Of a stretch of 64,000 nt of DNA, positions 33,466 through 41,472 are shown piece by piece. This stretch comes from Streptomyces sp. ATexAB-D23. Its GTDB lineage: Bacteria; Actinomycetota; Actinomycetes; Streptomycetales; Streptomycetaceae. Under the pieces are notes generated by a model that worked only from the letters and a program-made list of their open reading frames with translations, was not told the DNA's origin and searched no databases. The first letter of the stretch is position 1, and every line of letters starts with the position of its first letter. The translations under genes were made by a program, and so were the position numbers. Location of the stretch: positions 124,774 to 188,773 of the forward strand of contig NZ_KB892005.1 of NCBI RefSeq assembly GCF_000373645.1. The letters are read 5' to 3'.

Positions 33466-34179
33466 ATGGCCGGACAGAACTGCCTGGTGACGAACGACTG
33501 GATCTGCGGGGAGTATCTCCGTTCCCGCAGTCAGGAGTTGACGGACGCGACGGTTCAGCACATCTGGATCACCGTCGTCTCGGTCGCGATCGGGGTGGCC
33601 GTGGCCTTCCCGCTGGCGCTCCTCGCGCGTCGCAGCCGGCGGTTCGCGGGACCGGTGCTCGGGCTGACCACGGTGCTCTACACCGTCCCGTCCCTCGCGA
33701 TGTTCTCGCTCCTGCTGCCCGTGTTCGGCCTCTCGGCCGCGCTCGTGGTCACCGGGCTCGTGCTGTATTCGCTGACCATCCTCGTGCGCAACATCCTCGC
33801 CGGTCTCGAAGCGGTCCCGCAGGAGGCCAAGGAGGCCGCGCACGGCATGGGGTACGGACCGGCCCGCCTGCTGTGGGAGGTGGAGCTGCCGCTCGCGCTG
33901 CCCGCGCTGATGGCGGGCATACGCATCGCGACGGTGTCCACGATCGCGCTGACGACGGTCGGTTCGATCGTCGGCCGGGGCGGCCTGGGCAACCTCATCG
34001 AGGACGCGCTGCCCAGCTTCTTCAAGGCCCAGGTGCTGGCCGCTTCGGTGCTCTGCGTACTGCTCGCGATCGTCGCCGACCTGTTGCTGCTCGGCCTCCA
34101 GCGGCTGCTGACGCCCTGGACCCGCATACGCGCCGCGCACGGCGGCGCGGGCGCGCCCGGCCCGGTGAAGGCGGTCTGA
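33466..34179 (+). CDS. Osmoprotectant ABC transporter permease 1
   Basis: Inner membrane permease of 237 residues with about five to six membrane helices. The BPD_transp_1 coupling loop EAVPQEAKEAAHGMGYGPAR contacts the ATPase, followed by LPLALPALMAGIRIATVSTIALTTVGSIVGRGGLG. Sequence type matches OpuCB/ProW-like permeases for betaine, choline or carnitine. The frame opens at 33439, but ATG at 33466 (MAGQNCLV) has a GGGAGG/GGGGGG SD nearby. The second permease starts two bases after its stop, and the binding protein follows, forming a three-gene operon. Confidence 0.92.
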   Translation: MAGQNCLVTNDWICGEYLRSRSQELTDATVQHIWITVVSVAIGVAVAFPLALLARRSRRFAGPVLGLTTVLYTVPSLAMFSLLLPVFGLSAALVVTGLVLYSLTILVRNILAGLEAVPQEAKEAAHGMGYGPARLLWEVELPLALPALMAGIRIATVSTIALTTVGSIVGRGGLGNLIEDALPSFFKAQVLAASVLCVLLAIVADLLLLGLQRLLTPWTRIRAAHGGAGAPGPVKAV

Positions 34180-34181
34180 CC

Positions 34182-34856
34182 ATGGGAGTTCTCGGCGAGG
34201 CCTGGACCTGGCTCACCACCGGCGCCAACTGGTCGGGGGAGAGCGGGGTCGCCCACCGGCTCGGTGAGCACCTGTACGTCAGTGGGGTGGCGCTCACGCT
34301 GTCCTGCGCCATCGCGCTGCCCGTCGCGCTCTACCTGGGCCACCGGGGCAAGGGCGGCGCGCTCGCGGTCAACCTGGCCAATGTGGGGCGGGCGATCCCC
34401 GTCTTCGCGGTCCTGGCCCTCTTCATGGTCTCGCCGCTGCGCAACGCGGGATACATACCGACGATCATCGCCCTCGTGCTGTTCGCCGTGCCGCCGCTGC
34501 TGACCAACGCCTACGTCGGGATGACCGAGGTGGACCGTTCGGTGGCGGAGGCCGCGCGCGGGATGGGGATGTCGGGCGGGCAGCTCTTTCTGCGCGTCGA
34601 GCTTCCGCTGGCCTACCCGCTCATCATGACCGGGCTGCGGTCGGCCGCGGTCCAGGTGGTGGCCACGGCGACGATCGCCGCCATGGTCGGTCAGGGCGGC
34701 CTCGGCCGCATCATCACCGCCGGTTTCAACACGTACGACACCCCGCAGGTGGTCGCGGGGGCGCTGCTGGTCGCCGTGCTCGCCCTGCTGGTGGAAGCGG
34801 TCCTGGTGGGCGTCGACCGCCTGCTGTCCCCGCTGCGCCGCCGCAGGCCGGCATGA
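34182..34856 (+). CDS. Osmoprotectant ABC transporter permease 2
   Basis: Permease of 224 residues, paired with the preceding one to make a heterodimeric channel (OpuCD-like). Hydrophobic helices include VSGVALTLSCAIALPVALYL, IPVFAVLALFMV and IIALVLFAVPPLLTNAYVGM; the EAA-like loop is VDRSVAEAARGMGMSGGQLF, then ELPLAYPLIMTGLRSAAVQVV and TIAAMVGQGGLGRIITAG. ATG at 34182 lies 2 bases after the upstream stop, so translation is probably coupled. The binding protein gene starts 70 bases later. Confidence 0.92.
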   Translation: MGVLGEAWTWLTTGANWSGESGVAHRLGEHLYVSGVALTLSCAIALPVALYLGHRGKGGALAVNLANVGRAIPVFAVLALFMVSPLRNAGYIPTIIALVLFAVPPLLTNAYVGMTEVDRSVAEAARGMGMSGGQLFLRVELPLAYPLIMTGLRSAAVQVVATATIAAMVGQGGLGRIITAGFNTYDTPQVVAGALLVAVLALLVEAVLVGVDRLLSPLRRRRPA

Positions 34857-34926
34857 GTGCCCGGCCGGCCCACCCAACCCATAACCCTTGTCGCATACGG
34901 CCTCGCCGCCGTGGACGGAGAAGAAC

Positions 34927-35904
34927 ATGAGCAGGACCTCACGTATGGCCGGCGCGGTCATCGGCGTCATCGCGCTGGCGGGCTCGCTCGCCGCCTGCGG
35001 CGGAGACAGCCTGGAGAACGACAAGGGCGCCCCCGCCGGGGACAAGGACTCCGGCAAGAAGGGCTCGCTCGTCGTCGGCGCCGCGGCCTTCACCGAGTCC
35101 AAGGTGCTCGCGGAGCTGTACGCGCAGATACTCGGCGACGCCGGGTACAGCACCTCGGTCACCACGGTGAAGAACCGTGAACTCTACGAACCTTCGTTGG
35201 AGAAGGGCGAGATCGACGTCGTACCGGAATATGCCGCGACGATCGCCGAATTCCTCAACGCCAAGGTGAACGGGGCGAAGGCCGCCGAGTCGAAGCCGGT
35301 CGCCTCGGGCGACACCGCAGCCACCGTCGCCGCGCTGAAGAAGCTCGCGGAGCCGCGCGGGCTGAAGGTGCTGCCGGCCGGGAAGGCCGTCGACCAGAAC
35401 GCCTTCGCGGTCACCAGGGAATTCGCCGAGAAGAACAAGCTGACGACCCTTTCGGATCTCGGCGCCGCCAAGATCGCGGTCAAGGTCGCGGCGGGCGACG
35501 AGTGCGAGGTGCGGCCGTTCTGCGCACCCGGGCTGAAGAAGACGTACGGCATCGACGTCACCGGGATCGACCCCAAGGGCGTCGGTACCCCGCAGTCCAA
35601 GCAGGCGGTCAAGGACGGCAAGGACCAGCTCGTTCTCACCACCACGACCGACGCGGTGCTGGACACCTACGACCTGGTGTTCCTGGAGGACGACAAGAAG
35701 CTCCAGAACGCGGACAACGTCCTTCCGGTCCTCAACGCCAAGGACGCCGGAGCGCAGGACATCGCCGACGCACTCGGCAGGCTCACCGGCGCACTCACCA
35801 CCGAGGACCTCGCACAACTGAACCGCAAGGTCGACGCCGAGCGCGCCAAGCCCGCCGATGTGGCCCGGGAATACCTGCAGTCGAAGGGTCTGATCAAGAA
35901 GTAG
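34927..35904 (+). CDS. Osmoprotectant-binding lipoprotein (ProX/OpuCC-type)
   Basis: Extracytoplasmic solute-binding lipoprotein of 325 residues. The signal peptide RMAGAVIGVIALAGSLAAC ends at the lipidated cysteine (about 21). The mature part is an OpuAC/QAT-type substrate-binding domain: LVVGAAAFTESKVLAELYAQ, YEPSLEKGEIDVVPEYAATI, ITEF-like AVTREFAEKN, then ECEVRPFCAPGLKKTYGIDV and EDDKKLQNADNVLPVL. It captures glycine betaine or similar quaternary amines for the two permeases. ATG at 34927 has GGAG 6 bases upstream. It completes the transporter operon. Confidence 0.92.
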   Translation: MSRTSRMAGAVIGVIALAGSLAACGGDSLENDKGAPAGDKDSGKKGSLVVGAAAFTESKVLAELYAQILGDAGYSTSVTTVKNRELYEPSLEKGEIDVVPEYAATIAEFLNAKVNGAKAAESKPVASGDTAATVAALKKLAEPRGLKVLPAGKAVDQNAFAVTREFAEKNKLTTLSDLGAAKIAVKVAAGDECEVRPFCAPGLKKTYGIDVTGIDPKGVGTPQSKQAVKDGKDQLVLTTTTDAVLDTYDLVFLEDDKKLQNADNVLPVLNAKDAGAQDIADALGRLTGALTTEDLAQLNRKVDAERAKPADVAREYLQSKGLIKK

Positions 35905-35907
35905 CGA

Positions 35908-35934
35908 AGGTCCCCGGAAGGGGATTTCGGGGGC
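35908..35934 (+). terminator. Possible terminator after the osmoprotectant operon
   Basis: GGTCCCCG and CGGGGGCC form an 8-bp stem with one mismatch around an 11-base loop, starting 4 bases after the binding-protein stop. Modest support. Confidence 0.4.
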
Positions 35935-36008
35935 CGCCAGGTAACTTGCGGGGCACAGATTGCCGGGCGGCTCCCCAAGTCCGCCGTACACACGGTAAAT
36001 TTCGGGCC

Positions 36009-37058
36009 ATGCCACGTGGACGCCATCGCCATTCGCCACCACTGCACAGAATCCTTCCGCCTTCGGCAGTCGCCGGAGCCTCGGTCGTATGTGCCGCGGG
36101 CGCCTGGCTGCTCGCCGAACCCCTGGTCCTGCGCACGCTGGTCGCCGCCGCAGCGGCCGCCGCCTGCACCGGCGCGGTCCTGATGCGCGGCTGGGACCGC
36201 GAGGCGGGCCGCCGGGTCGCGGAGCTGACGCGCGCCCGCGCCAGCGACGAGTGGCGTGCCGAGGAACGCGTGGCGGAGCTCGAAGCCGAGCTGGAGGAGT
36301 CGCGCGAGCTGCGCGCCCGCCTGGAGACGAAACTGCGCCGCAAGCGCGTGGAGCTCGCCGGGCTGCGGGGCGAACACGCCGCGCTGCTGCGGCGGTACGC
36401 CAACGCGGAGACCGAGCGGGCCAGCGTTCTGGAGAGCCGTCGCCGGCTCGCCATCGAGGCGGCTGCCCCGGCCCGCGAACTGCCCGCGGCGCGCAGCACC
36501 CCGACCCCGGACGCGTACGCCCGCGCCGCCCGCGCGCTGGCCGACCTCACGCGCAACGCCGCGCTCCAGAAGGCCCGGCGCACCGCCGAGAGCACCCGGG
36601 AGCGGGTCCTCGCGGAGCGCGCCCGGCAGGGCCGGGAGCCGCAGGGGCAGGAGCCGCAGGGCCGGCAGCCGCGGGGGAAGCACGCCGCGGCCGAGGAGCC
36701 CGGCGCCGGGGACGGTCAGGAGCACCGCACGCCCGCCGCCCTGCCCGCGTCCCGGCCCGCCGGTGAACTGACGGCCCCGCGCCCGGTGCCGGCCGCCAGC
36801 GCGGTCGTGCCGTACTCCGCGGCCCGCCGTCATCTGGTGCCGCAGGGCAGCTTCGACTTCTTCGGCACGCAGAAGGCGAACGCCGCCATCGAGTCCGTGC
36901 AGAACGAGGACCTGGCCGACGTGGTGGGCGAGGAGGCCCTCGCCGCACACCGCTCGGGCACGGCGGAGAACCGGGCCGTCGGCAAGGTCATCGACCTGAC
37001 CGCGCACGACGAGACGGAGCAGCTGGACGTGGCCCAGCTGCGCAGCGCGATCTCGTAA
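36009..37058 (+). CDS. Membrane-anchored coiled-coil protein, unknown function
   Basis: Protein of 349 residues, not recognised. After a basic N-terminus there are two hydrophobic segments (about 16-32 and 36-58; SAVAGASVVCAAGAWLLAEP, LVAAAAAAACTGAVLM). Residues 65-150 are strongly heptad-like and charged (RVAELEAELEESRELRARLE, KLRRKRVELAGLRGEHAALL), predicting a coiled coil facing the cytoplasm. A low-complexity Arg/Gly/Gln/Pro region (about 200-265) leads to a conserved-looking C-terminal patch SFDFFGTQKANAAIESVQNE, LADVVGEEALAAH, KVIDLTAHDETEQLDVAQLR. ATG at 36009; TAAATT ends 7 bases before it, suggesting a leaderless mRNA. A structural or scaffolding role is only a guess. Confidence 0.75.
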   Translation: MPRGRHRHSPPLHRILPPSAVAGASVVCAAGAWLLAEPLVLRTLVAAAAAAACTGAVLMRGWDREAGRRVAELTRARASDEWRAEERVAELEAELEESRELRARLETKLRRKRVELAGLRGEHAALLRRYANAETERASVLESRRRLAIEAAAPARELPAARSTPTPDAYARAARALADLTRNAALQKARRTAESTRERVLAERARQGREPQGQEPQGRQPRGKHAAAEEPGAGDGQEHRTPAALPASRPAGELTAPRPVPAASAVVPYSAARRHLVPQGSFDFFGTQKANAAIESVQNEDLADVVGEEALAAHRSGTAENRAVGKVIDLTAHDETEQLDVAQLRSAIS

Positions 37059-37079
37059 CGCCTGCGGCGGACGCGGCGG

Positions 37080-38222
37080 TTACTTGTCGATGTCGCCGAC
37101 GACGAAGAACAGCGAGCCCAGGATCGCCACCATGTCGGCGACCAGCGTGCCCGGCAGCAGTTCGGTGAGCGCCTGGATGTTGTTGAACGACGCGGAGCGC
37201 AGCTTCAGCCGGTACGGGGTCTTCTCGCCCTTGGACACCAGGTAGTAGCCGTTGACGCCGAGCGGGTTCTCGGTCCAGGCGTAGGTGTGGCCCTCGGGGG
37301 CCTTGAGGACCTTGGGCAGCCGCTGGTTGACCGGTCCGGGCGCCAGCTCCGCCATCCGGTCCAGGCAGGCGTCCGCGAGGTCCAGGGCGTTGTGCGTCTG
37401 CTCCAGCAGGCACTCGAACCGGGCCAGGCAGTCGCCCTCGGTCCGGGTGACGACCTTCAGGGTGTCCTGGAGCTCCCCGTACGCGAGATACGGCTCGTCG
37501 CGCCGCAGGTCGAAGTCGACGCCCGAGGCGCGGGCGATCGGCCCCGACACCCCGTACGCGTGCACCGCCCCGGCCGACAGCACGCCCACCGAGCGGGTGC
37601 GGGCCCGGAAGATCTCGTTGCCGAGGACCAGCCCGTCGTAGATGTCCATCCGGGAACGGACCGAGGCGACGGCGTCCCGGGCACGGCCGAGCCAGCCCGC
37701 CGGAAGGTCCTCCTTGAGGCCGCCCACCCGGTTGAACATGTAGTGCATCCGGCCGCCGGAGACCTCCTCCATCACGGCCTGGAGCTCCTCGCGCTCGCGG
37801 AACGCGTGGAACACCGGGGTGATCCCGCCGAGTTCCAGCGGGTAGGAGCCGAGGAACATCAGGTGGTTGAGGACCCGGTTCAGCTCGGCGAGCAGCGTGC
37901 GGGTCCAGACCGCGCGCTCGGGGACCTCCATGCCGAGCATGCGCTCGACGGCCATCACGACGCCCAGTTCGTTGGAGAACGCGGACAGCCAGTCGTGGCG
38001 GTTGGCGAGCATGATGATCTGGCGGTAGTCGCGGGCCTCGAAGAGCTTCTCCGCGCCGCGGTGCATGTAGCCGATGACCGGTTCGGCGTGCTGGATGCGC
38101 TCGCCGTCCAGGACGATGCGCAGGCGGAGCACGCCGTGCGTGGAGGGGTGCTGCGGGCCGATGTTGAGCACCATGTCGGTGCTTTCCGCCGCGCCGCCGA
38201 TGCCGACTGTCGTCTCCGTCAT
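37080..38222 (-). CDS. nuoD2: NADH-quinone oxidoreductase subunit D paralogue (NuoD2)
   Basis: Protein of 380 residues homologous to the 49-kDa/NuoD subunit of complex I, encoded away from any nuo operon; Streptomyces commonly has such an extra copy. [20 protein letters not shown] is at about 20-39 and [12 protein letters not shown] at 51-62; later [20 protein letters not shown] and the C-terminal GDIDK end are standard. Arg55 in the HRG motif corresponds to the residue near cluster N2 that is methylated in mitochondria. ATG at 38222. It follows the MidA-like methyltransferase gene by 56 bases on the same strand. Whether it enters complex I or another hydrogenase-like complex is unknown. Confidence 0.93.
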   Translation of the reverse strand: MTETTVGIGGAAESTDMVLNIGPQHPSTHGVLRLRIVLDGERIQHAEPVIGYMHRGAEKLFEARDYRQIIMLANRHDWLSAFSNELGVVMAVERMLGMEVPERAVWTRTLLAELNRVLNHLMFLGSYPLELGGITPVFHAFREREELQAVMEEVSGGRMHYMFNRVGGLKEDLPAGWLGRARDAVASVRSRMDIYDGLVLGNEIFRARTRSVGVLSAGAVHAYGVSGPIARASGVDFDLRRDEPYLAYGELQDTLKVVTRTEGDCLARFECLLEQTHNALDLADACLDRMAELAPGPVNQRLPKVLKAPEGHTYAWTENPLGVNGYYLVSKGEKTPYRLKLRSASFNNIQALTELLPGTLVADMVAILGSLFFVVGDIDK

Positions 38223-38278
38223 GCGGCGATTATTGCGTGCCGCGCCGTTGCCCGGGGCGCTGCCCCACAACCCGCTCC

Positions 38279-39283
38279 TCAATCGCCGGAGGCGCTGGAA
38301 CGCGCGCCGGAGGGGCCGATCCTGTGGCTCAGCCAGCCGAAGTCGCCCAGGCCGCCCCGGGCCGTGAGCTCCGCCGCCTCGCCCGCCGAGGCCAGGGCGC
38401 GGAGGTAGGCGGCCGGGTCCGTCGACGCCAGGGACAGCGGCGGGCGTCCCCCGCTGATGCCGAGGTCCGCCAGCGCCTCGCGCTGGGTGCGCAGCTCCGC
38501 GTCCGGGCCGGCCGCCGCCGCGCAGGCGTCCAGGGCCACATGGGCGGTGAGGTCGCAGCTGCCGTCCGGCACCGGCCGCAGCTCGCGCCCGGCCCGGAAG
38601 CCGGTCAGCGTCCCGTACGGCGGGCGTTCCCCGCGTACGTGGGTGTAGTCCACCGCCACCGCGAGCCCGGCGGAGACGGTGGACACCGCGTCCGCCCACG
38701 CCTCGTCGCGGGGGCGGCCGATCTCCGCCCGGCTGCCGGGGCCCGCCGAGGGCCACCAGCGCCGCAGCCACGCCGCGTCCGCCCCGGCCACCGGGCCGCC
38801 CAGCCGCTCCGCGCCGTCCGAGGTCCGCACCTCGACGTACCGGTCGGTGCCGTCGGCGTCCGTCTCGGCGACCGGCAGCGGCACGTTGTCCAGCCACTCG
38901 TTGGCGAACAGCAGCCCCCGCACCCCGCGCGGCGGCTTCGCGCACCACTCCACGCGCGGGTCCAGGCCCTCGGGGCGGGCGGCGATCTCGACGGCGTACG
39001 CCCGTACGGTGAGGTCCGCGCCGCCCTCGGCCGGCAGCGCGGCGAGCACGCCCGTCACCAGCTCGCCGCGCCCCGCGCCCAGGTCGACCAGGTCCACGTC
39101 CGGGGTGCCGAGATCCGCCGCCGTCGCGACCAGCAGCCGGGCGACGGCGGATGCGAACAGGGGGGAGGCGTGCACCGAGGTACGGAAGTGGCCCGCGGGG
39201 CCCTCGGGGCGCCGGTAGAAGCCCTCGTCGCCGTACAGAGCGGTCTCGGCCGCCTCCTGCCACCCACGCCACTCATCCGTCAC
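38279..39283 (-). CDS. MidA/NDUFAF7-type SAM-dependent methyltransferase
   Basis: Protein of 334 residues of the DUF185 (Methyltransf_28) family. SAM-binding motif I is [14 protein letters not shown] (about 64-77); the family hallmark [18 protein letters not shown] and a later [30 protein letters not shown] (compare TLRGY...HDITAHV in the family) follow. In mitochondria NDUFAF7 methylates an arginine of NDUFS2, the NuoD homologue; here the gene lies directly upstream of nuoD2, so NuoD2 Arg55 is the natural candidate substrate. This is inference from family and position. GTG start at 39283 ([10 protein letters not shown]). It is divergent from the histidine kinase gene. Confidence 0.88.
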   Translation of the reverse strand: MTDEWRGWQEAAETALYGDEGFYRRPEGPAGHFRTSVHASPLFASAVARLLVATAADLGTPDVDLVDLGAGRGELVTGVLAALPAEGGADLTVRAYAVEIAARPEGLDPRVEWCAKPPRGVRGLLFANEWLDNVPLPVAETDADGTDRYVEVRTSDGAERLGGPVAGADAAWLRRWWPSAGPGSRAEIGRPRDEAWADAVSTVSAGLAVAVDYTHVRGERPPYGTLTGFRAGRELRPVPDGSCDLTAHVALDACAAAAGPDAELRTQREALADLGISGGRPPLSLASTDPAAYLRALASAGEAAELTARGGLGDFGWLSHRIGPSGARSSASGD

Positions 39284-39378
39284 GCGCCCCAGTCTCCACC
39301 TTGGGGAGTACGGTCCCAGGACCCGGATCGACCCTTCGGCTGACCCGGCACCCCTCGGGCTTCCCTACGCTGGGTTAC

Positions 39379-40593
39379 GTGCAGCGCCTCTACGATTTCA
39401 TCCGCAGACACCCGACGGGCGTCGACAGCTTCTGGGCTGTCTTCCTCCTCGGGCTCTCCGGCATGACCATCGTGGTGGGCGACACCGGCCGCGGCGGTCC
39501 GATGGAGCGCATCGCCATCGCGCCGGTCGTCATCGGCCTGTGCGTTGTCGTCGCCCTGCGGCGGCGCGCTCCCGAGAAGATGCTGCTGCTCGCCATCGCG
39601 ATGGGGGTGGCCCAGCTGCTCTTCGGCGTCCGGCCGACCGTCGCGAACTTCGCGATGCTGGTGATCACCTACACGGTGGCCACCGTCGGGGAGCGCTGGG
39701 CCTCCCGGCTCGCCCTGGCGTGCAGCCTGGTCGCGGCCACGCTCTCCCAGCTCCGCTGGCCGAACCAGGACGAGGCGTCGAGCAGCTGGGCGCAGGCGGT
39801 GTTCGTGGCCGTCGTGATGACGGTGCCGTTCGTACTGGCCTGGGTGCTCGGTGACTCGATGCGGACCCGCCGGGCCTACTTCGACCAGCTGGAGGAGCGG
39901 GCGGCCCGCCTGGAGCGGGAGCGCGAGGCCCAGTCGAAGGTGGCGGTGGCCGCCGAGCGGGCCCGTATCGCCCGCGAGCTCCACGACGTCGTCGCGCACA
40001 ACGTCTCGGTGATGGTGGTGCAGGCCGACGGCGCCGCTTATGTCATGGACGCGGCGCCCGACCAGGCCCGGCAGGCGCTGGAGACCATCTCCGGCACCGG
40101 CAGGCAGGCCCTCGCGGAGATGCGGCGGCTGCTCGGCGTGCTGCGGACGGGCGACGCGCAGGAGAGCGGGGAGTACGTCCCGCAGCCCGACGTCGAACAG
40201 ATCGAGGAGCTGATCGGCCAGGTCAGGAAGGCCGGTCTGGCGGTGGACTTCAAGGTCGAGGGGACCGCCCGCCCGCTGCCCAGCAGCGTCGAGCTGACCG
40301 CGTACCGCATCGTGCAGGAGGCCCTGACCAACACGCGCAAGCACGGCGGCCCGCACGCCGGGGCCAGCGTGCGGCTGGTCTATTTCGACGACGGGCTCGG
40401 CCTGCTCGTCGAGGACGACGGCCGGGGCGCCGCGCACGAGCTGTACGAGGACGGCGGGGCCGACGGAGCCGGGCACGGCATGATCGGCATGCGCGAACGG
40501 GTCGGCATGGTGGGCGGCACACTGGACGCCGGGCCGCGCCCCGGCGGAGGCTTCCGGATCAGCGCACTGCTGCCGCTCAAGGCCGCCGACTAG
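39379..40593 (+). CDS. NarL-class sensor histidine kinase
   Basis: Protein of 404 residues. The N-terminal half has five to six membrane segments (about 18-160) with little extracytoplasmic sequence, then a HisKA_3 dimerisation region with the phosphorylated histidine at about 202 (ARIARELHDVVAHNVSVMVV) and a GHKL domain (YRIVQEALTNTRKH, LVEDDGRG, GHGMIGMRERVGMVGG). The signal is unknown. GTG at 39379 has no SD; TACGCT (39366-39371) lies 7 bases before it, fitting a leaderless transcript. The cognate regulator follows at 40785, but a 130-bp palindromic element separates them, which is unusual for this normally compact pair. Confidence 0.92.
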   Translation: MQRLYDFIRRHPTGVDSFWAVFLLGLSGMTIVVGDTGRGGPMERIAIAPVVIGLCVVVALRRRAPEKMLLLAIAMGVAQLLFGVRPTVANFAMLVITYTVATVGERWASRLALACSLVAATLSQLRWPNQDEASSSWAQAVFVAVVMTVPFVLAWVLGDSMRTRRAYFDQLEERAARLEREREAQSKVAVAAERARIARELHDVVAHNVSVMVVQADGAAYVMDAAPDQARQALETISGTGRQALAEMRRLLGVLRTGDAQESGEYVPQPDVEQIEELIGQVRKAGLAVDFKVEGTARPLPSSVELTAYRIVQEALTNTRKHGGPHAGASVRLVYFDDGLGLLVEDDGRGAAHELYEDGGADGAGHGMIGMRERVGMVGGTLDAGPRPGGGFRISALLPLKAAD

Positions 40594-40594
40594 C

Positions 40595-40724
40595 GTGTTT
40601 CGTTTGGCTCGGGCTGGATCAGGGAGCGGGGTGTGGTGCGTGCGGCTGCAAGGCAGAGGAGGGCGACAACGCCGCAGACGTGCGTGCCACACCCCGCGAG
40701 CCCAGCCTGAGCCAAACGAAACAC
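40595..40724. mobile_element. 130-bp MITE-like palindromic element between kinase and regulator genes
   Basis: Terminal 23-bp inverted repeats match at 22 of 23 positions (left 40595-40617 starts GTGTTTCGTTTGGCTCGGG; right 40702-40724). Inside, GCGGGGTGTGG and CCACACCCCGC also pair, so almost the whole element can fold into one long hairpin with a loop near 40650-40665. It contains no gene. No clear target-site duplication is seen at the edges (C before, CCTGG after). Size, terminal repeats and location in a spacer fit a MITE or a large REP/ncRNA-type palindrome. Confidence 0.75.
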
Positions 40725-40738
40725 CCTGGATCGTTCCG

Positions 40739-40766
40739 GCTGCCCACCGAAGGCTGCCCACCGAAG
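40739..40766 (+). repeat. 14-bp perfect tandem duplication before the response regulator
   Basis: GCTGCCCACCGAAG occurs twice head to tail (40739-40752 and 40753-40766), just upstream of the SD region and 14 bases after the palindromic element. Confidence 0.8.
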
Positions 40767-40784
40767 AAGGAGACAAGGACCCCC

Positions 40785-41459
40785 ATGGCGATCCGCGTGA
40801 TGCTCGTCGACGACCAGGCGCTGCTGCGCACCGGCTTCCGGATGGTGCTCGCGGCGCAGCCCGACATGGAGGTGGTCGCCGAGGCCGGTGACGGCGCGGA
40901 GGCGATCGAGGTCCTGCGCTCCACCGCGGTGGACGTGGTGCTGATGGACGTACGCATGCCGAAGCTGGACGGGGTCGAGGCCACCAGCCGGATCTGCGCG
41001 CAGCCCGATCCGCCGAAGGTGCTGATCCTGACGACGTTCGACCTCGACGAGTACGCGTTCTCCGGGCTGAAGGCCGGGGCCAGCGGCTTCATGCTGAAGG
41101 ACGTGCCGCCGGGCGAGCTGCTCGCCGCGATCCGCTCCGTGCACAGCGGGGACGCGGTCGTCGCCCCGTCCACCACCCGCCGGCTGCTCGACCGGTTCTC
41201 GCCGATGCTGCCCAGCGGCAACCCCGAACCGCAGCACAAGGACGTCGCCAGGCTCACCGAACGCGAACGCGAGGTGATGCTGCTGGTCGCCCAGGGCCTG
41301 TCGAACGGCGAGATCGCCGGGCGTCTGGTGCTCTCCGAGGCGACGGTGAAGACACACGTCGGCCGCATCCTGACCAAGCTGTCCCTGCGCGACCGGGTGC
41401 AGGTCGTCGTCCTCGCCTACGAGACGGGGCTCGTGCGCGCCGGCGGCGGCGCGGGCTGA
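40785..41459 (+). CDS. NarL/LuxR-family response regulator
   Basis: Protein of 224 residues. Receiver domain at about 1-120 with acidic pocket Asp9/Asp10, phosphorylation site Asp55 (VDVVLMDVRMPKLDG) and conserved Lys in FMLKDVPP. The C-terminal LuxR helix-turn-helix (about 155-215) reads LTEREREVMLLVAQGLSNGEIAGRL, then SEATVKTHVGRILTKL. It is the partner of the kinase upstream. ATG at 40785 with AAGGA 5 bases upstream. Targets are unknown; nothing adjacent is an obvious regulon member except the converging DUF5937 regulator. Confidence 0.94.
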   Translation: MAIRVMLVDDQALLRTGFRMVLAAQPDMEVVAEAGDGAEAIEVLRSTAVDVVLMDVRMPKLDGVEATSRICAQPDPPKVLILTTFDLDEYAFSGLKAGASGFMLKDVPPGELLAAIRSVHSGDAVVAPSTTRRLLDRFSPMLPSGNPEPQHKDVARLTEREREVMLLVAQGLSNGEIAGRLVLSEATVKTHVGRILTKLSLRDRVQVVVLAYETGLVRAGGGAG

Positions 41460-41472
41460 GGCGCGGGCCGGC

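Noticed and set aside
35502..36008. Extension of the coiled-coil protein start upstream to 35502
   Set aside because: The frame overlaps the osmoprotectant-binding protein out of phase; the ATG at 36009 with its own -10-like element and the membrane segment after it mark the real start.
40595..40724. Complete insertion sequence
   Set aside because: No transposase reading frame fits in 130 bases and no target duplication is clear, so only a MITE-like or structural palindrome can be claimed.
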